NCBI GenBank assembly: GCA_013399895.1
Contig: VXBA01002154.1
Location: forward strand, 257,462 to 321,461
Reading direction: 5' to 3'
Length of the DNA: 64,000 nucleotides
From: Serilophus lunatus
Lineage: Eukaryota > Chordata > Aves > Passeriformes > Eurylaimidae
Part shown: positions 1 through 52,856 of the stretch, in pieces
Position numbering within the stretch: position 1 is the first letter of the stretch
Layout of the letters: the number at the start of each line of letters is the position of its first letter
Notes under the pieces: generated by a model
Told to the model about the DNA's origin: nothing
The model's database searches: none
What the model saw: only the letters and a program-made list of their open reading frames with translations
Position numbers and translations under genes: made by a program

Positions 1-321
1 GAAAGCATTATGTTCAGCAGCTTGTGAAGGTGTGTTTTAAAGATAGAAAGAAAAATGGAAAACTACTAAATGGTGTACAACAACTTAAAAAAATTCTTAG
101 CTGAGGATTAAATATTTTTGTTTGTGGAGTTGTGTTTTGTTGTTTTGGTTTTTTTTTTATGTGGATTTCCCTTTTTTTCCAAAGCAAGCGTGACCGCTGA
201 ATTAATTTGATTTGAATTTCAGCCCTTACCTCCTCTGTAGTAGGTCTGCAACGGTGGATGTCTCAGGGTTTTTCTATTCCTTCCTTCTCCACTCAACTAG
301 TGCATGCAGTGCATTCAGGGA

Positions 322-353
322 GATGCATGGATGGATGCATGGATGGATGGATG
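322..353. repeat. GATG tetranucleotide microsatellite
   Basis: Interrupted tandem copies of GATG (ATGG) with two ATGC variants, inside intronic sequence. It is likely to vary in length between individuals. Confidence 0.85.
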
Positions 354-3300
354 CCTTTTGGGGGAATGAGCTTTTCTGTGGGTGCAGCCTGTGGTGTAGA
401 GTAAGCAGTGGTGCTGCAGGAGGGCACCACCTGAGCCTGATGCAGGTGAGGATAGGAAAGCACTGGAGGGACAGAAAACATTTACCTCAATATTGGAGCA
501 GATGCAGCAGCAGGCAGCCTGTGCCTTTAAACATGTAACCTTCAAGTGCAGAATCCTTTCATGTAGAAGCCTGAAACATAGTCCTGGCTTTATTATAAAG
601 GCTGATAAAGGTCTCCACACCGTTTTTGTAACTGCTCTGTCCTTGGCACGTCAGGCCATATGAAGGTGCCAAATCTTGGGCTGTTTTTTTTTGCATTGAT
701 ACTTCAGGCAGCGCCAGGCAGTTGGCACAGTGAGTGGAGCGTCGCCGTAACCCACAATCAATTATTAAATGTTAGGAACGAAGTACAAAGTGCTCCAGGG
801 AAAATGCTGTAGTAGTTGGAATCCATTACCTTGGCTGAAGATGGGGGAGGAGGGATTGTGCAGAGTACTTTCTTTGTTTGTGGACTTTTTGCATTTTATA
901 TGAGACCTTTTTTGGGGGGGGTGGGTGGGGGTGGTATATGTAATCTGACTCCTCCATGCACTTATTTCTTTTTTTCGGTATTCTTCCCCTTTCTGTCACC
1001 CCTCTCTGAGGCAAACAGTGCTGCTGGCTGGCAGATTAGATGCTGCTACAAGTGGTGTTGCTCCAGCCACATAAATAGTGTGGGGAACAAAAGATTTCTT
1101 CAAGTTTTACTACATGGTAGAGAGACTGAGAGCAGAATTTGGAACAAACCAACTATAGTTTTGAGGAAACTAGCAGACATGGAACAGGAAGGGTGTTGGA
1201 AGGGGAGCTGTATGGTGGTTTCTTCTGAAAATACCTTCTGCAGGTCAAGCCAAGTGTTTGATTTGTAGTGTTGGCAACCTCATTTGCGTGCTTTAAAAGA
1301 GCGAGATTATTTTATGCTAATGTTGGATACTAAAATGTGGGCTCCCTTCTTTATAAATAATTATGAATGGGATAAGGTTAAGATATAAACACAAGCATTT
1401 AAATCCCGTGTTATTTCTTACCTCTGATATTTGGTGCAGCTCAATGGATTTCTTGAGGTGCTAAATCTGCTTTTCTTGGCTGATTCCTCTGTGGACTAAC
1501 CCATTAACAAAGAGTTGGCATGAATGGAGGAGAGCAGCAGCCTCCCTCTTGTGTGCCATTTCTCTGCTTGGAGAAAGAGGGAGTCCATCCTTCTCGGAGT
1601 ACGTGGCTTTGAAGGCTCTTTTCCTTTATTTTTTTTATATTTGATTCTTGTTCATCTCTGTGTGAGGAAGCTTGGGGTTTGAGGGGTTGATCTTTGCTTT
1701 TAATTACTGTAATTTGTCTACAATACATTGGAGAATTTTCTTTTTTCTTGAATAATTTAAAAACAGTAATTAAAAAGCAAAATTGAATTAATTTTTTTTC
1801 TAGTTGGAAAGCACCAGAGAAGTTTCTTAGCAAATACATAACTATTGCACAATATTGCTTGTACACCAGAAAGCTCATTTAAATAATGCATGTGAACCAG
1901 CAAACATGATCAATTTATAAGAATCTGAAAACAAAACTGACCAACAAAAGATGAGTTTATCTTTTTGCACAAGGAGGCAGATCACAGTACACATCTGGGA
2001 AGGTAGATTAGGCTCTAAGGATATGGTCTCGCATCTCTAGAGTTGATGGCAACAAAATCAAACTTGATTTTAATCTCATCAGTTGCCTTTTATTATGCAA
2101 TGACCACCCGCGTTATAATTTGTGTATGCAGTAACTAACATTTCTCAGGCATCTGTGCAAAGGATCTGTAATTTAAACTTATTTAATAAAACATTATCAC
2201 TTCGTGATTAATTGAATCAGCACATGACACATAACTAATAACTCCCAGTCTATATTACACTGTGCTTATTAGACTGCTAATGGATAACTGGTTTAATCAT
2301 GTGTCAATTAAAGGGATGAGTCGGTTTCATTTATTGCAATTAGATGGTTTCCATAAATTGTTTGCAGGAAGTATCTAAATCACATCATGTATCAGCTGTA
2401 TGTGTGGGCTCTGTTACCAACTCTGCATGATCTGGGGGTGAATCAGTTCATGTATGGGAGTTTTGAACCCACATGTCCAGTTCTGGGTTGTCCTGTGGTA
2501 CATGGCACTCAGCTTGATCACAGGAAGAGACCTGCCTGTGCAGCGGCACAAAGAGGTCAAGAAGCTTTAAAGAAATGACTATTCGACATTTTCTTGATGA
2601 AGCCTTTGAAATAACAAGTTTTTTAATTGCTTCTTTGCTTGGAAAAGTGAATTTCTGACAAACCTGCTGTTTACTCTGTGGAGGGTACATGGTGACGAAA
2701 CCCAAAGCATCTTCCATTCTATCTCAGAGCATTCTGTGCTTGAGAAGAGGAGGATACACGGTGGAGAAGGGAAGCTGGGCAGGAGGATGGCCTGTGTGGT
2801 GCATGGGAACAGACTTTGATAACGAGATACCAAAGTTTCACAGTTTTCCATGTTTGATCAGTGCCACTTGTGGACAGTCAGAGAAGTGCTGGTGTGGGGA
2901 GACCACCCTGAGCATGGGAGAAGCTTTACAGCTCCTAAGGGGAGAATGAATCCCTCCTTGAAAGCAGCATTTGAGTGCCTTTTTTGGCTCATGTCTCAAG
3001 AGTGGGATGGGCAGTGTTATTGATGGGTAGGAAGAAAATATTAGCACTTCAGTAGCACATGTATATAATTCATAAATAAATAAATATACATATATCGGAG
3101 ATGCATGTTCAAATACCCCTGGTGGGGATGTGGAATCAAAACCAATGGGAGGCCTCTGATCTATAACTATCCTGGTAATGGAAATAAAGCATCAACTCGG
3201 TTTGGAAATGTAAAAGTGGTTCAGATGTGCAGCCAGAAAACAGGCTGCTGGGTTTAGATGTGAGAATGCTTCGCCCTTAATTGAAAAGGGAGTGTTTTTT

Positions 3301-4614
3301 ACAAGTATCACAGTCAATGACTTGTCTTGAGCAGCTAATTAGTACGATTATTCTGCAGCTGCATTAGTTTCACCACAAAGGTTTTCTCTTGTTTTATCAA
3401 AAGGATCAGTGTCTCTGTGAATGTTTCAACCTGACAGGTCTTAAACAGCAAGATGGTCCTCTGCCTCCCTGCCCCCAGAATGTGTGCTCTGAAAGAGCAG
3501 AGTTTGATCTCTTGGAGCAGTAAAGCATGGGTTCTTTTTTTGTTTCTACATTGAACTGTGTTCAACATCAGTCCAAAACAAAGCTGGAAAACTTCCAGTG
3601 ATGCTGGCTCCAGTTGCCCAAGGACAAGCTTGGTGCCTGCAAGACCTGGAAGAGATGCTGGTTCTCAGACTTGTGTCCTGCCAGCATCTCGCAGGTACTA
3701 CCTAAGCACTGGGGCCAGAGGTGGGGTTTTCAAGGGCAACCTCCTCCTAGAATGGGAGGGTTACTACTGGCTTCCCCAGGCATGACCCTGTCCTTCCATG
3801 GGCTGAGAGCAGCGCTCAGAATCTGAACCTAAATATTGTGAATTATGCACACTATAGCTCTTTCTTACGTGGAGTCATGTATTCTTAACCACTTCCAACA
3901 CTTTTCCATTGAAGGATGTGCAGCTTGGCATTTGCATACTCTAATTGTTCTGCGTTATGGTATGAAAATGTTTTATAAATGGATTTTAGTTCTGAGTTGC
4001 TTCTGAAGGTGTTCCTGCAGTCCATGGCAAAGTCCCATGGCCTGTCCCTTGCTCTTCTTGTCTATGGCTTTGAAGTAGCTCTTAGATGGCCAAGCAGTGC
4101 TTTGTGGTAGCTCAGGCCAGCCTGTTGCTCTTTATAGAGCATGACTGGAATAAAGCTTTTACTGTTGTTTATTCTGCTTGTTCTTGTATCTCACTGTGTG
4201 TAGAAGATGCTGGTAGGCCTGGAGTGGGAGCTGTTTTGTGGAGGTCTGGTTTCTAGCTCTAAAGAGTGTTACTGCCAACAAATCCAACCTCAAGGTAGTA
4301 TTTTGCAGAAAATAAGTGAACTTCATTACGTCATGTTTTCATGGGAGAGGTAGATTTACTTCATTTATTTTTGAGCTAGATCATTAGACTGGAGTTTTAT
4401 CTATGCCTGTCATTAGACTTTTTACGGCCCTATATTACCATTTTAAGGAAAGGAATATGAATGTCTGCTACTATCCATAAAATAATTTGGTTTTGTCATG
4501 TGTGGTTAGTGTAAAATTTGAAAGAGCAAATAGCTCTTTACAGCTGGATGTTGGTGTTAGAAATGGCCGGCTGCAGTCAAGTTAAGGCAGCCTAATGTGG
4601 CTGCTAAGTACCTG

Positions 4615-4749
4615 AAGTAGGTCGGCTCCGAGTTCCCCCTCGCGCGGTTCAGCGTGTCCTCACCCACGTCGTACCTCCACAGGCTCCGACTGCTGGAGCC
4701 GCCATCCCGCTGGTGGAAGCTGAGCTGTCTTTCTCTGGTCTTCCCACAG
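4615..4749 (+). promoter_or_regulatory. MITF: CpG-richer block directly upstream of MITF exon 1B
   Basis: This stretch is clearly richer in C, G and CpG (including a CGCGCGG core near 4641) than the AT-rich DNA on either side and abuts exon 1B. In mammals the MITF-B transcript starts immediately upstream of the shared 1B1b segment, so a promoter here is plausible. An in-frame TGA at 4721-4723 means that a transcript starting here and reading straight into exon 1B would begin translation at the ATG at 4799. The mammalian MITF-B-specific N-terminal peptide is not seen. The promoter role is inferred. Confidence 0.3.
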
Positions 4750-44619
<39,870 letters not shown>

Positions 44620-44731
44620 CACATGCTTGGCACACCTTTCAAAAACTGCCTTGGTTCTTGATCAGTAGATGAAATAATTTACCTTTTGTAGAATTTTTTG
44701 ATTTTTTTTTTTTCCTCCTTGTGCTTCATCA

Positions 44732-44765
44732 GTGTGTGTGCGTGTGTGTATATATTATATATATA
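44732..44765. repeat. MITF: GT/TA dinucleotide microsatellite
   Basis: GT units passing into TA units in the proximal 3' UTR. Confidence 0.85.
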
Positions 44766-47700
44766 GGATTTTTTTTAGAATTTTTGTGAAGAAACTTGTA
44801 TATTCTATTTTAAAACTACCAATGCCTCCTAAATATTGTACAGAATATGTACAGTATCTGTGAACTGGATTCAATAAGGACTTTGAACTGGTCAAATCTA
44901 CTCAAAGCAATAGAATTACAGATGAAGAGTCTGTTTCTACTGGGGGGAGGGGGCAATCGTAGGATTGTAAATGCAACCTATTTACCTGGAAACAAAATGT
45001 AAAGTTAAAGAATGTAAAGAAACCAAAAAAAAAAGCCCAATTCGTAATTGTATTAATTGAATAGTGCTGCCTTAAAGATACAGTGTCTCTCAAATGTTGG
45101 TCTTACATGACAAGTGTTTAGGGAAAATACCCACCCTGCTCCACTCGGAATACAAACTAAAACCAAGTGTTAAGACATCCTGATTGTGTTGATTATGATA
45201 TAAAATGCTGTTGTTGAAACTGCAGGGAGATGTGAGTGTCTCAGAGTGTTACTTAATTTTACTCTGAGCGGATTTGGATTTTCCTTTTGATCATGGTTAG
45301 AATTTTTCCTCTTAAATTTTCATTTTGTTTTGTGGCACACATTGATGGCTTTGCCAGTAGCAAACCATGCAGGAGCACTGTAAGTTGGGAAACACTCTTT
45401 GGACAAAAAAAAATTATGCATTTTATCAGCTGGGCACATTATGTTGTACATATCTAATTGGCTTTATTTTTTTTTTTAAATTGCATTGTACAGTTTCCTT
45501 TGATTTGCATGGATTCCTTAGTTATCCTCAACTTTTTGTTTTAAATTTATTTGTATTTCATTTGTAAGATTTTTGCCTCTTAATATTGCAATGATTTTTT
45601 GACATTTTTAAAACTCATTGGAAGTTTTCTGCATTCTTTGTAAACACTTGAAAGGAAGCTTTTATGCAGGGTTCTGTGTTTTAAGAGAGATTTTGAGAAT
45701 ATTTTGTATATTACAGTCTCACTTTGAAAATGTTTTTAAACGCATTTAAGGTAGAGTAAAAATTTAGATTAGGTAATAAAACAACTCTGTAGAGAAACTG
45801 AACTTACATATTTATTTTTAGTGACACAGGAAAAAAAAAGTAGTAATATGCTTGGAAACATAACTATGTAGTTAATATACCCGTTAGAGCAATTTGTGTT
45901 CTATTTCAGCACTGGGGCTGACATAAGAAAAAAAAACAACAAAAAAAAAAAAAGAGTAAATTACTGTATCTGCAAATAACTGTTACTTGATAACAATGTT
46001 ATTAATTTTTAACATGCAACCATGTTGTAAAAGTAGTTCAGTGCATTATCTACTCAAGTGTAGTCCTATGCAATAATGGTAGTTTTCCTTGTATTATATC
46101 CAGCCTAGGTGTTCCACAGAAGTGACATGTGGTGTTCCGAGCTAGACGGAGGGAATGGATTTCTCCATGGCAGCCTACAGCTGACTCGCAGGCATAGCTC
46201 GTTCAGAATGAAGTGCCTTAAACTCTAGTTGTAGTCTTCCTCGACTAGCACTGACTGAAGTGTGGCGTAGGAGAGAGCTTTAGGGTGGTGGTTTATAGGA
46301 CGTTGAGGTGTAGCCTGGTGCCTACATATAGAAAACAAGAGCTTCCCGTTCTCCTTTGTGCTACACTGGAAATTACATAGGATAAGTGCAACGGTTGGTG
46401 ACTTGAGTGCCAGTTTGGCAGGCTTTCCAAGGAAACCTTGGGCTCGGCGGGTAGTGCTCAGAAACCAAATGTGGATTGGGTAGTGATGGGGCAGCTGAGG
46501 ACGGCATTGGGAGTTCCTGTAGTGTTACTCACTGAGCTCCAACACAAATATTTCTCCATAAAAGGGTTCCTGGTGTCCCCCCTCCCCAGTGAGTGCTGGA
46601 TGGGGATGTGGTTATGGTGCTCCGGGGTCTGCATTCTGTCGCTCTTTCTGTGGCTGTGCTGGCTGTGTCCGGCCCTCTCCCTTCCTGCTTGAGCTGTGAG
46701 CTCTGTGTTAGCATTGGTGCAACCACTGGGTTGTGGCTTTTTTCTTTCTTTTGTAGTTTTTGAAGGAGGAGCTGGAGTTGGATTATAATGATGCCTCTCC
46801 CCCCTGCCCCAGACAGCTTTTGGGAGTGTGTCTTCCTAGGGTAGAGAAGCTCTGGCTCAGGCAGAACCTGGGAGCCTGCAGGATGTGCTGTGGCCACCGT
46901 GGTCCCTGGGCAGGGAAATGCTGCTAGTCCCTGCAAGGCAGCTGTGCCATAGTCAACTCTGAGTATGGAGATGCAGGCTTCTGGTGCTGCTGGTTATGGT
47001 GACAGGTGAGAAAATCAGGGCTGTAAAATATGCTTTTAGCTGTAACACAGACTTGTGTTACCCTCCCCCAGGAAAATGGGACAGCTCTGCAGCATTGGTA
47101 CAACAAAATCAGAGTGTGCATGCTGGAGTGTAGTAACTGGGAACCACTGAACACATTAAATAAGGATTTGGGTTTGGTTCCTGTGCTGGGCATTCAGAAA
47201 TTCAAGTCTAGACTGTGGTATATGAATATTTTTCAAGCTTATGTGAAACCACTGGTACTTGTTGACAGCCATGACTTCTAATTCTTAGCTACGTGCTGTG
47301 TGGAGGTGAGTTAGGATTCAAGGCAAAGCATTACATGAAGAGCCGGATTCCTTGATAGAAGTCACTGTGGCCCCAGCAGCTGTTGGGTGTTCCCTGTACC
47401 TTGTGTTGTTCTGGAGTAACATACGGCTGTGCACTGCTCACTCTTCACCCCGTGTTTCCTTAGGCTACAGCTCTGCCCTGAATCTGCCCACCCTCAAATG
47501 GTGACATTGCAGTGGAGACACCTCTAGGAGACACGGAGGTGGGTGGAGACAGGTGGGTGCTAATGGGAGGTGTGTTTGCCCATTTGAGCATCATGGAGTT
47601 TGTGGCTGCGGGGTTTTGCAGTCTATGAGTGGCTGAGAACAGAGACAGCAATTACAGGCAGGGTTTGGCATGGACTGGGTGGAGTGAGATGGACAGAAGT

Positions 47701-48190
47701 TGTTGTCTGGTCTGGTGACAGTGACTTGTGTGACGCTGGGCAGCCGTGGCTTCCCTGAGCGGGTGGATGGGGAACAGACCAATTCTCACTTTGCCAAAGC
47801 CATGCAACAAGCAGGGACATGCAGAGTACCATGAAGTTCTTCCTTACTGCTTTTGGCCTATAAAGCAATATTTAACTCTTACAACCTGTAAAAGCAAAAA
47901 GAAGGTACATAAGGAAAGCACAAAGCACAAAATAATGCACTTACATTTATGTTGTTTGACATAAAATGCACTGGGGGGGAAGCTGATGTTGATAATAGTA
48001 TAAATACCTATATTTCTTGAAAAAGTGACATTAATTACTGCCTCTTGCTATGATGCTTGGTACTGTAATGTTGATATTCATCTGCTGTTGACTGCAGCAA
48101 TAATTTGTGTATGGTCCATAGCACTGTAAATTATGGATCAATATTAATGTATCCAATGAAATAATTTGAACTGTTGTTCTTGATAGATGG

Positions 48191-48196
48191 ATTAAA
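48191..48196 (+). terminator. MITF: Candidate distal polyadenylation signal (ATTAAA)
   Basis: ATTAAA in an AT-rich context about 3.6 kb after the MITF stop, followed by T-rich and GT-containing DNA. It lies just after the microRNA seed cluster, as expected near a 3' UTR end. Use of the site is inferred. Confidence 0.4.
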
Positions 48197-50429
48197 GCAT
48201 TTGGTTTTTCACATATGTCTGTGTAAGTCACTCGTTTTCCATATAAGTGGATCTTGTCCTGTGCATTTGGAGTCCTTGGCATGCTCCTGTGTCTGTGACT
48301 TGGCCATGGATTTGGCCATGGCTGAGTCTGTGTCCTGCCCTGGTGTTGGTTGGCACTCCTGGTTGCACCAGAGCTGTCCAGTTGTGTTTGTACAGTGGTA
48401 GCACAGAAGGATGGAGCTACGGATCAGGCCCCACTTGGCCTTACAAATACACACCAAAGTGGACAGACCCGAAGCTTATGGTGCAGAGTAAGGAGTAAAA
48501 TGGGTGGACATGGAAATATGTTATTGTGTTTCTCCTCTCCTGTGAGCTCTTGCTTTTTTCCTCCCTCACTCCCTGCTCCTGTGGGTTCCTGTCAAAACCA
48601 CCCTTCTCAGTATCACCCTTTATTGCACACCAGCTGTCCTGTGTCAGGCACGGGCTCCCTTGAGGCCTTGGGGGTGTCTACACCCCTTTGCCCTGCTGTC
48701 ACTGCTGCAAGGTCACCTATCTGCAGGAGTCCTGTGCAGGAGCCCCTCCCTAACTTCTCCAGCTGACCTGTGCACGGGATCCTTGTCCTCGTGCTCATGC
48801 CCAGGTTCCTCGTCCTAAACCTTCGCTCACCAACGTGCAAACAGCTGCTGCTGGGTTGTGGTGGGAGCTGCAGCTCATGCTGAGGAGGAATCAGCTATGT
48901 TCTTGTTTTGTCTTCCCATTTTCAATATTTCTCTCTGTTGCTTTCATCCCTTCTGGTCTTGTTCTCAACAGGATGTTGCTTGCTGTGCTCACAGCATTGA
49001 GTCCCTGCATCTCTGTGGTCCTTGCTGCTGCAGCAGCAGTGAGGATTCATGAGCGTTACCTCATGGGTTTGAGCCCTGAATGCAAACAGAAGTTTTGAAT
49101 TTGGCCTGTATCTTGGAAGTCTGATACCTACTAGGAGTAGAAAATACCTAATTCAGTTGCAATTAAAAATTACTATCTCAATTTAAAAACCAACCCAACA
49201 AAAGTTGCCTGACTCTGCTAGGATTACAGCTGAAAAGCCTCACAGCCCCTTTGTAAAAAATAAGTTGAGTAAAAGCTTGTGAACGTTTCCAGCAGGTTTT
49301 GTAAAGTTATTTCTTTAGAAATTTAGCACAACATAAGGATACGGCATTTTGGTACTACAATAGGAAAACTATTTATCAGTAGCTAGGATATAATTTCTAA
49401 TTCAAATTTGAGTTCTTAGATGTATTTTGGCTTTCCTTTTGGTGGTCAGTTGGAGGTTTTTTTTGTGGTCAGTTCAGAGTGAATTTCTGGCTTGGGGTGG
49501 GAACACCTCGAGGTTTTGACTGGGTTGCAGAACCCAGGAGGAGCAGGAAGAAGACCCATCGTGGGAGTGATGGCTGTAGACAGTGCCTCAGTGTGTCAGC
49601 AAGGAGATGCTGGCAGTTCTGCTTTTAGTTCCTTTGGACAAGCTTGAAAAATTCTGTACTGGGTAAGAAAGTGGATGTTAAAAGTAACTCCACGTGTGAC
49701 TGGTGGGGTCTGGTTTAATGTGTTTATAAAAATCACCATGGGGTTGATGTGCACAGTTAAATATTGTCGATCCTGTCTGAAAGCACAGGGTTTGGTGAAC
49801 GGGGCACATGACTCTGGTCTTGCTCAAATGCTTTGCCTGCTCCAGCTGTTCAGCAGTTCCTCTTCAGAGCTCCCTGCTCCCGCTGGCTTTCCTCCTGTCC
49901 GCCTGTGATAGCATTAAGAGTTAGATGTTAATTGAAAGAGTGGGAAACAGCACACTCTTGTGGGGCTGTGCCTTTTCCAGCTGCCTGTAACGAGGACAGG
50001 CTTCCCTCAGTGACCACAGACCTGGCACAGTGAGGATTTCAGCAGCATCTCCCCATGGTGCTGCCTTTGTTCCATCTCGGCAGCATCATCCTGGCACGGG
50101 CCAGCAAACCCACCTTGCTCTAAGGAGAGTTGTGATTTAATTATGTCATCTGCAAATCGTTCTCTCTGAGTGCAGCATATAATTCTTAGCAGCAGTAACA
50201 GCTCCAGACAGGCAGGAACAGAGCAGTTGAGCATGCAATGTGTTGTATGAGGAACAGGGCAGTCACTGTTAGGATCAGCACTGTTTCCTTAGCCTCTTTA
50301 AATACTTTTAGTCAAAATCTTTTACTGTCTTTATAAACACTGGTATGATCCTCATTTTACGCTGGGTACATTGAATACTACTGTTCACTGGGCATGAGTA
50401 ATAACTGTATAGATGCTCCTTTATCAGTC

Positions 50430-50482
50430 CTAGAACCACAGAAATGGAATTTGGTTTGGGTTGGAAGGGACCTCGTTAATCT
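50430..50482 (-). mobile_element. CR1 LINE 3'-end fragment
   Basis: CCACAGAAATGGAATTTGG followed by GGTTGGAAGGGACCTCGTTAA is an inverted CR1 3' end. Only a short piece is kept. Confidence 0.7.
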
Positions 50483-51620
50483 TTCTCTTCTTTTTCCATG
50501 CAGAAAAGCAGCTTACAGAGCAGGTTGTTGCAAAAGAAATTACTTCAGAACGTGTAAATAGTAAAATAATTTTTTGTTCTCTTCTACCACTAAAGTAATT
50601 TTATTCAAACAAATCTATGAAAAACTCGCATGGCCGAGGACCCAGCTGGACCCCACAAGGCTTTCCACTCTTTTCTTTGGAGGAATGCATCGGAATAAGC
50701 AGAGATTTTCAGGTCTAGTATAATAATTCTGTTTGATAAAGCAGGAAATAAATCAAAGACGAATAAATGGAGAAGAATTGAATTCATGCTAGACATTAAA
50801 AAAAATGCACCTCAAACAATGAGGGGTATTTTAAAAAGTTACTGTTTTATTAATAATACTTTCCACCCCTTTCCCTTGATCTTTTGATGACAAGCCTGAC
50901 AGAGGCACTTTTTATCAGACACTGAAGCAATTTTGCTGCTGTCATGTGCCTTTCTTGATACACACGTATTAGTCACGCAGCCGTTTTATGTTCTTTAGCA
51001 TATTTTAGTATATAATTAAAAATGTGACTGTCTGCTACCAAGCAACCAAGCACTTCAGGGGCTGATTCTGTTCTGTCACCCACAGCAGAAGGAAGGTAAA
51101 AAAAAATAAAAAAATCATGTGTTCACTTTTCAGTCTTAATTGTGCTCCAGCTCCTTGGCAATGTTGTTACAGACACACATCAACGTCTGGAGAGAGAGTC
51201 AAAGCCAATGTGGGGAAATGGCTGGCAGGTGACCCACAGCCAGGTCCCTGTCACTGATGGCACATCAGCTCTAAACGTGTGGTTTTGTCTGGGCTCAGTT
51301 CACCTCAAGCCTCCTGAGAGTTTCTCCCTGGAGATTTAAAATAATCTGCTCTGGTTGGTATTGTGGCTCCTCCACGGAGGTAGAAGTGAGTAGGACCACT
51401 GCACTGAAGGACACTGACTGTTGGGCAAACAATAACCCTGTAATTCGTTCATTTCTAGGTTATCTGGTGTGAAAAATGGGGCACTCAAGTGCTCCGGACA
51501 AGGCAAAGTAGTTGTGAGCATGCCCAGGTGATCAGTGCAAGTACAACATCACAGAGGCTCTCAGCACCTTGCCCCTCAAAATGCTGCCCTGGGCCTTTCT
51601 CATGCTCCTAAAACTTTTGG

Positions 51621-51962
51621 GTCACAGAATCATTGAATATTTCAGGTTGGAAGAGACCGCAGCAGGGCATCTAGTCCAACCTCCCTGCTCAAGCAGGGAG
51701 CCCATGAGCCCATGGCAGAGGACTGTGTTCAAATGATTCTGGAATATCCCCAGTAAGGGAGAGACTCCACACCCTCTCTGGGCAATCTGTTCCAGTGCCT
51801 GATCACACTCCCAGGAAAGTTTTTCCTCATATTCAGATGGAATCTGTGCCTCAGTTTCTACCCATTGCCTCTTGTACTAGTGCTTGGCACCACCGAGAAG
51901 AGCCCGGCTCCATCCTCCTGGCACCCTCCTGTTGCAGGGTCCCGGGCTGTTCCAGCCAAGGC
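51621..51962 (-). mobile_element. CR1 LINE 3' fragment (best preserved in the window)
   Basis: Begins TCACAGAATCATTGAAT and GGTTGGAAGAGACC, then CTAGTCCAACCTCCCTGCTC, then the 'CACCCTCTCTGGGCAATCTG' segment and the 'CCTCTTGTACTAGTG' segment, all in the order of an inverted avian CR1 3' region. About 340 bases. Its preservation makes it the most useful repeat for placing the host lineage. Confidence 0.92.
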
Positions 51963-52856
51963 TGGCAGTGCCGGTGGGTCCCTGTGAGTGGCAGCGATGC
52001 TCTCCCGACTCAGTGGCTGCAGGAACCGGCTGAATGAGCCTGCGTTTGATGGTCTGAGGAAAGGACATCCTCAGCCCCAGGCTTATTTAACGCCGGTCAT
52101 TAGGGGATTATTTCTATGGGAAGTTGTGGCTCTAAGGATGTGCTGTAAAGCTTTGTGCTTCTTGGGAAGATGGTACCATCTGTGTGAAACCCTGTCCTGA
52201 AACTGGAGAGCTGCTCTGCTCGGGAGAAGGGCTGGGGAGGGCTTTTTGTGTGTTTTTAGGCACATCTCCAGGCTCAAGAGGAAAAGGGATTTATTATGTC
52301 AGCTTTATGTCTCACTTCTCCAGTCTCTTTCTGTCTCTCAAGCATGTGCAAATGTACCTGGGCACACACTGCAATCATTACTCCAGAAGTTTTTCAATTT
52401 TAGTAGCTTTTATTACTTTAGCAAAACAGAAGTCAGCACAACAGCACAAACTGGTGTGGTGAAAAAGAAGCACCAGTGGGGAAAAGAATTGATGTAAATA
52501 ATTCAAAGGCTGTTTGTGGATCGTGATTCCTTTGATTCATCCTCCAGGGAGAAGGATGGCATTGCCTTTACATTTTTCACCATCAGCATCCATATATATA
52601 ATCTGCTCTGAATCTGCCAGGGCTCCGAGACAGGACACTGAGGTAACTCGAAAATGGTAAACTTGCTTGGAGTCCTCTAGTTTCTTGGTTTTCTCTAGCT
52701 GACCTAATCTAACCAGAAAGGGAGGTGTTGGGGAAGGAGCCCCAGACAGCCAGGTGTGGGGACTCTGTGACAGATGCTCTGTGGGGACACCTGGGAGTTC
52801 TGCAGTATGACCAGGAGCTCAGCTTTGTTCATAGGCAGCAAATCATGCCTTGTTTG

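Larger units (their letters stand above)
1..4749. other. MITF upstream intron (between earlier alternative first exons and exon 1B)
   Basis: No coding exon is recognised here. The open frames present, up to 150 codons, have no splice support or family resemblance. The stretch holds a GATG microsatellite near 322-353, a G-rich run near 907-935 and an AT-rich, low-repeat block at about 2090-2370 rich in TAATTA-like homeodomain cores. It also has a short AT-rich tract near 3060-3095. In mammals the first exons of MITF-A, -C, -E, -H and -D lie upstream of exon 1B; none of their peptides is visible here. Confidence 0.6.
44620..48215 (+). other. MITF: MITF 3' UTR (probable extent)
   Basis: About 3.6 kb following the stop codon, AT-rich at first with long T/A runs and a GT/TA repeat at 44732-44765. 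An internal AATAAA near 45774 could give a shorter form. Seed matches for miR-137 (AGCAATAA at 48096-48103, AGCAATA near 47865) and for miR-148/152 (TGCACTG at 47967-47973) lie near the distal end. Both microRNAs are known regulators of mammalian MITF. A plausible end is the ATTAAA at 48191-48196. Transcript data would be needed to set the end. Confidence 0.55.

Noticed and set aside
816..1268. 150-codon plus-strand open frame in the left intron
   Set aside because: Crosses a G-rich low-complexity run, has no splice support and resembles no family; frames of this size occur by chance in 64 kb.
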